This document shows, in pieces, positions 32,967 through 35,522 of a stretch of 35,522 bases of DNA. Position numbers and translations under genes: made by a program. Source of the stretch: Streptomyces sp. ISL-12 (lineage in GTDB: Bacteria; Actinomycetota; Actinomycetes; Streptomycetales; Streptomycetaceae); NCBI RefSeq assembly GCF_018614415.1, contig NZ_JAGGOO010000180.1, positions 1-35,522 of the forward strand. The letters run 5' to 3'. Every line of letters starts with the position of its first letter. The stretch's first letter is position 1. A model generated the notes under the pieces. It had not been told where the DNA came from. It searched no databases and saw nothing but the letters and a program-made list of their open reading frames with translations.

Positions 32967-33026
32967 CCCTCCTAGCGTGGGGCGCGGAAACACCGCACGA
33001 CCAGAACATCCAGGAGAGGGACCCCC

Positions 33027-33425
33027 ATGAACTTCGTCTCCGTCCGCGTCATCACGGACGACGTCGCCCGCCTCGTCGCCTTCTACGAGAAGGCCACCGG
33101 CACCACCGCCGACTGGGCGAACGACGACTTCGCGGAAGTGCGCACCGCCTCCGGCACCCTCGCGATCGGCAGCACCCGCACGGTCCCGCTGTTCGCCCCC
33201 GGCTCCGCCGACCCGGCCGCCAACCGCAGCGTGATCCTCGAATTCCTCGTCGACGACGTGGACGCCGTGTACCAGAACCTCGCCGGCACCGTGGAGGACT
33301 TCGTCAACGAGCCGACCACGATGCCCTGGGGCAACCGCGCGCTGCTGTTCCGCGACCCCGACGGCAACCTGGTCAACTTCTTCACCCCCGTCACCCCGGC
33401 CGCCGAGGAGCGGTTCGGCCGCTGA
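33027..33425 (+). CDS. Small VOC (glyoxalase/bleomycin-resistance fold) protein
   Basis: A 132-aa single VOC domain, typical length. The N-terminal VSVRVITDDVARLVAFYEKATG and C-terminal MPWGNRALLFRDPDGNLVNFFTPV blocks are characteristic of the fold. Substrate unknown. GGAGAGGGA precedes the ATG. Probably regulated by the divergent WYL protein, and perhaps the enzyme acting on that regulator's ligand. Confidence 0.9.
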   Translation: MNFVSVRVITDDVARLVAFYEKATGTTADWANDDFAEVRTASGTLAIGSTRTVPLFAPGSADPAANRSVILEFLVDDVDAVYQNLAGTVEDFVNEPTTMPWGNRALLFRDPDGNLVNFFTPVTPAAEERFGR

Positions 33426-33448
33426 CCCCGGCCCGGCACGGCACGGCC

Positions 33449-33529
33449 CGCCGAGCGGATGAGAGCCACGTCAAGTGTGGTGGCCCCGGACTCGGGGAAC
33501 ATCCCTTTCCCCATCCGCTCGGCGAAAGG
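33449..33529 (+). ncRNA. Structured 5' leader RNA of the BCCT transporter gene (candidate riboregulator)
   Basis: A perfect 13-bp stem pairs 33449-33461 (CGCCGAGCGGATG) with 33512-33524 (CATCCGCTCGGCG), closing a 50-nt internal region. Inside are GCCAC/GTGGC (33465-33469 with 33480-33484) and CCCCG-GACT-CGGGG (33484-33497). An alternative hairpin, GGGGAA/TTCCCC (33494-33499 with 33507-33512), competes with the second hairpin for the same G-run and takes one base from the outer stem. The ribosome site AAAGG (33525-33529) begins directly after the outer stem, 8 nt before the GTG start. This looks like a cis-regulatory switch; I could not assign it to a known riboswitch class. Confidence 0.55.
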
Positions 33530-33537
33530 TGCCGCTT

Positions 33538-35292
33538 GTGACGCATGACCAACACGGCCACGATCCGCACCAGGACCCGCCCCACGACAAGGACCTCCAT
33601 CCGAAGGGCTCGCTGCCGGGGTCGGAAGCGGGTTTGCCCGGCCAGGACAGGCCCCGTACCGACCGGGTCGTGTTCGGTGTCACGGCGGTCCTGACCCTCG
33701 CCTTCGTGGTGTGGGGCGCCGTCGCCACCGACTCGCTGGAGGACGCCTCCAGCGCGATGCTCGGCGGGCTGATGCACAACGGCGGCTGGGCGTTCGTGCT
33801 GGCGGCCTCGGGCTTCGTCGTCTTCGCCCTCTGGCTCGCGATCAGCCGCTACGGGCGCATCCACCTCGGCGTCGAGGGCGAGGGACCCGAGTTCCGCACG
33901 GTGTCCTGGGTCGCGATGATGTTCAGCGCCGGCATGGGCATCGGCCTGATGTTCTACGGCGTCAGCGAACCGCTCTCGCACTACACGACGTCCCCGCCGG
34001 GCACCGACCCGGCCGACTCCGGCGAACGCATGGAGACGGCCATGGCGACCACCCTCTTCCACTGGACGCTCCATCCGTGGGCGATCTACGCGGTGGTCGG
34101 GCTCGGCATCGCGTACAGCACCTTCCGCAGGCGCCGGCGGCAGACCATCAGCGCCGTGTTCACCCCGCTCATCGGCGAGAAGAACGCCAACGGCGGCCTG
34201 GGCCGGGTCATCGACGTCCTCGCGATCGTCGCGACCGTCTTCGGCTCCGCGGCCTCGCTGGGGCTCGGCGCGCTGCAGATCGGCTCCGGTGTGCGGGAGC
34301 TGGACTGGCTGGACGAGGTGAGCACGGCGCTGCTGGTCACCATCATCGCGGTGCTGACGGTGGCGTTCGTGGCGTCCGCCGTCTCGGGTGTGGAGAAGGG
34401 CATCCAGTGGCTGTCCAACATCAACATGGTGCTGGCGCTGATCCTCGCCCTGTTCGTGTTCGTCGCGGGCCCCACCGTGATAGTGCTGGACCTGCTGCCC
34501 ACCTCGGTCTTCTCCTACCTCGGCGACCTGCCCGAACTCGCCGCCCGCACCGAGGCCTCCGGCGGCGAGGGCGTCGCCGACTGGCTGGCGAGCTGGACCG
34601 TCTTCTACTGGGCGTGGTGGATCTCCTGGACGCCGTTCGTCGGCATGTTCATCGCCCGGATCAGCCGGGGCCGGACGATCCGGCAGTTCGTCGGCGGCGT
34701 CATCCTCGTGCCCAGCACGGTCAGCCTGGTCTGGTTCGCGATCTTCGGCGGTTCGTCGATGAGGCTCCAGGAACAGGGCCGGCTGGGGGAGGAGACCACG
34801 CCCGAGGGCCAGCTCTTCGCCGTGCTCCAGGAGTACCCCGTCGCCACGGTCACCAGCCTGCTGGTGATGGTCCTGGTCGGCATCTTCTTCGTCTCGGGCG
34901 CCGACGCGGCGTCGGTCGTGATGGGCACCCTGTCGCAGCGGGGCGCGCTCGAACCGAGCCGCCTGGTGGTCATCTTCTGGGGCGTGGTCACGGGGGCCGT
35001 GGCCGCGATCATGCTCCTGGTGGGCAGCGGACAGGGCGACGCGCTGACCGGCCTGCAGAACCTCACGATCCTCGCGGCGGCCCCGTTCGTCATCGTGATG
35101 ATCTTCATGTGCGTGGCCCTCATGCGCGATCTGCGCCGGGACCCGCTCATCGTGCGCGGTGAGATGGGCTCGGAGGCCGTGGAGATGGCCGTCGTCGAGG
35201 GCCACCGCAGGTACGACGGCGACTTCGAGATCAGGGTGGGCCCGGGCCGCGGCCCGGAGACCGAGGGCGACCCCATCGGCCGGCACCACTGA
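33538..35292 (+). CDS. BCCT-family betaine/choline/carnitine transporter
   Basis: A 584-aa secondary transporter for quaternary-ammonium osmolytes. A His/Asp-rich N-terminal tail (1-40) precedes about 12 membrane helices. The glycine-rich GMGIGLMFYGVSEPL motif lies at 132-146, and the tryptophan box, with Trp358, Trp360, Trp361 and Trp364 (YWAWWISWTPFVG), begins at about 357. The C-terminal tail is about 60 residues and charged. These features fit BetP/BetT/OpuD-type uptake of glycine betaine or choline; the exact substrate is not readable. The GTG at 33538 is supported by AAAGG 8 nt upstream, beside the structured leader. Confidence 0.92.
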   Translation: MTHDQHGHDPHQDPPHDKDLHPKGSLPGSEAGLPGQDRPRTDRVVFGVTAVLTLAFVVWGAVATDSLEDASSAMLGGLMHNGGWAFVLAASGFVVFALWLAISRYGRIHLGVEGEGPEFRTVSWVAMMFSAGMGIGLMFYGVSEPLSHYTTSPPGTDPADSGERMETAMATTLFHWTLHPWAIYAVVGLGIAYSTFRRRRRQTISAVFTPLIGEKNANGGLGRVIDVLAIVATVFGSAASLGLGALQIGSGVRELDWLDEVSTALLVTIIAVLTVAFVASAVSGVEKGIQWLSNINMVLALILALFVFVAGPTVIVLDLLPTSVFSYLGDLPELAARTEASGGEGVADWLASWTVFYWAWWISWTPFVGMFIARISRGRTIRQFVGGVILVPSTVSLVWFAIFGGSSMRLQEQGRLGEETTPEGQLFAVLQEYPVATVTSLLVMVLVGIFFVSGADAASVVMGTLSQRGALEPSRLVVIFWGVVTGAVAAIMLLVGSGQGDALTGLQNLTILAAAPFVIVMIFMCVALMRDLRRDPLIVRGEMGSEAVEMAVVEGHRRYDGDFEIRVGPGRGPETEGDPIGRHH

Positions 35293-35366
35293 CACCGGGC
35301 GGCCCCGGCGGCCCTGGGCGCCTGCGCCGACGGCACGCCGGGCCGCGGCCGTACGCCGGTACCGCG

Positions 35367-35400
35367 CCGCCTGCCGTTCCGGGCCCGCGACGACAGGCGG
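35367..35400 (+). terminator. Weak hairpin downstream of the BCCT gene
   Basis: CCGCCTG (35367-35373) pairs with CAGGCGG (35394-35400) around a 20-nt GC-rich loop, about 75 bp after the stop. There is no T-run. A possible terminator, but weak. No gene is supported in 35293-35522. Confidence 0.3.
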
Positions 35401-35444
35401 GTGGCCGCCCGCGGGTACGGCCACGCCGGCCCGGCGGCACCACC

Positions 35445-35522
35445 GCTGTCCGGTGCCGGGGGTCCGCCTGTCCTGTGTTCCGGCCGTCGCTGTCCGGTGC
35501 CGGGGTCCGCCTGTCCTGTGTT
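35445..35522. repeat. Tandem repeat of about 44-bp period running off the right edge
   Basis: A 35-bp sequence starting GCTGTCCGGTGCCGGG (35445-35479) recurs almost exactly at 35489-35522, where the window ends; the second copy lacks one G. The period is 44 bp. The array may continue beyond the window. Confidence 0.8.

Noticed and set aside
33449..33524. The long stem as a simple intrinsic terminator of the VOC gene.
   Set aside because: The arms enclose 50 nt with further hairpins, there is no T-run, and the ribosome site of the next gene follows at once.
33449..33529. SAM-IV or SAM-I riboswitch assignment for the BCCT leader.
   Set aside because: Only a short ATGAG...GTCAAG resemblance; the conserved GGCAAC and GGTGC core segments are not in the right places. 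Infernal would decide.

Overview
The window is a stretch of a high-GC actinomycete chromosome, almost certainly Streptomyces. The evidence is strong third-position G/C, frequent GTG starts, 4-bp stop/start overlaps, a WhiB-like protein, an SsgA-family (SsgD-type) morphogenesis protein, a two-domain SLAC-type laccase and a LigC/PolDom repair pair. From memory, not checked here, the gene order closely follows the S. coelicolor SCO6697-SCO6735 segment. I see no transposase, integrase, tRNA, rRNA or CRISPR array.

Left part (1-5650): protocatechuate catabolism. pcaH, pcaG, pcaB and pcaL (a lactonase/decarboxylase fusion) run leftwards as one coupled operon, divergent from the MarR-type regulator pcaV. 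pcaI, pcaJ and pcaF, which in my recollection sit between pcaV and pcaH in S. coelicolor, are absent from that position. A DUF3048 lipoprotein gene follows.

Middle left (5834-18250): a zinc alcohol dehydrogenase; a divergent DNA-repair pair (LigC-type ligase and PolDom primase-polymerase); and a secreted oxidative block. That block has a ThuA/PQQ-type sugar dehydrogenase fusion overlapping a cupredoxin/triple-Ig/DUF1080 protein, divergent from a Tat-exported laccase. A LacI regulator, a two-domain VOC protein and a WhiB-like protein follow, with two repeat-rich non-coding gaps.

Middle right (18252-24210): an acyl-ACP desaturase behind an array of three operator-like palindromes, an ABC-F ribosome-protection-type ATPase with a long structured leader, a GPP34-family protein, ssgD (TTG start, upstream Crp-like site), a Rho_N-like small basic protein, endonuclease V and a small membrane protein.

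Right part (24211-35522): a fatty-acid oxidation operon (alpha-methylacyl-CoA racemase, thiolase, FadB) with a good promoter, a MerR regulator divergent from an L-asparagine permease, a WYL regulator divergent from a VOC protein across a perfect operator palindrome, and a BCCT osmolyte transporter preceded by a structured RNA leader that ends at its ribosome binding site.

The most notable unexplained signals are (i) the BCCT leader RNA, (ii) the desaturase operator array, (iii) a recurring pattern in which short tandem duplications span or abut stop codons at gene 3' ends, (iv) the 22-bp repeat array between fadA and fadB, and (v) the secreted copper/quinone oxidative block.
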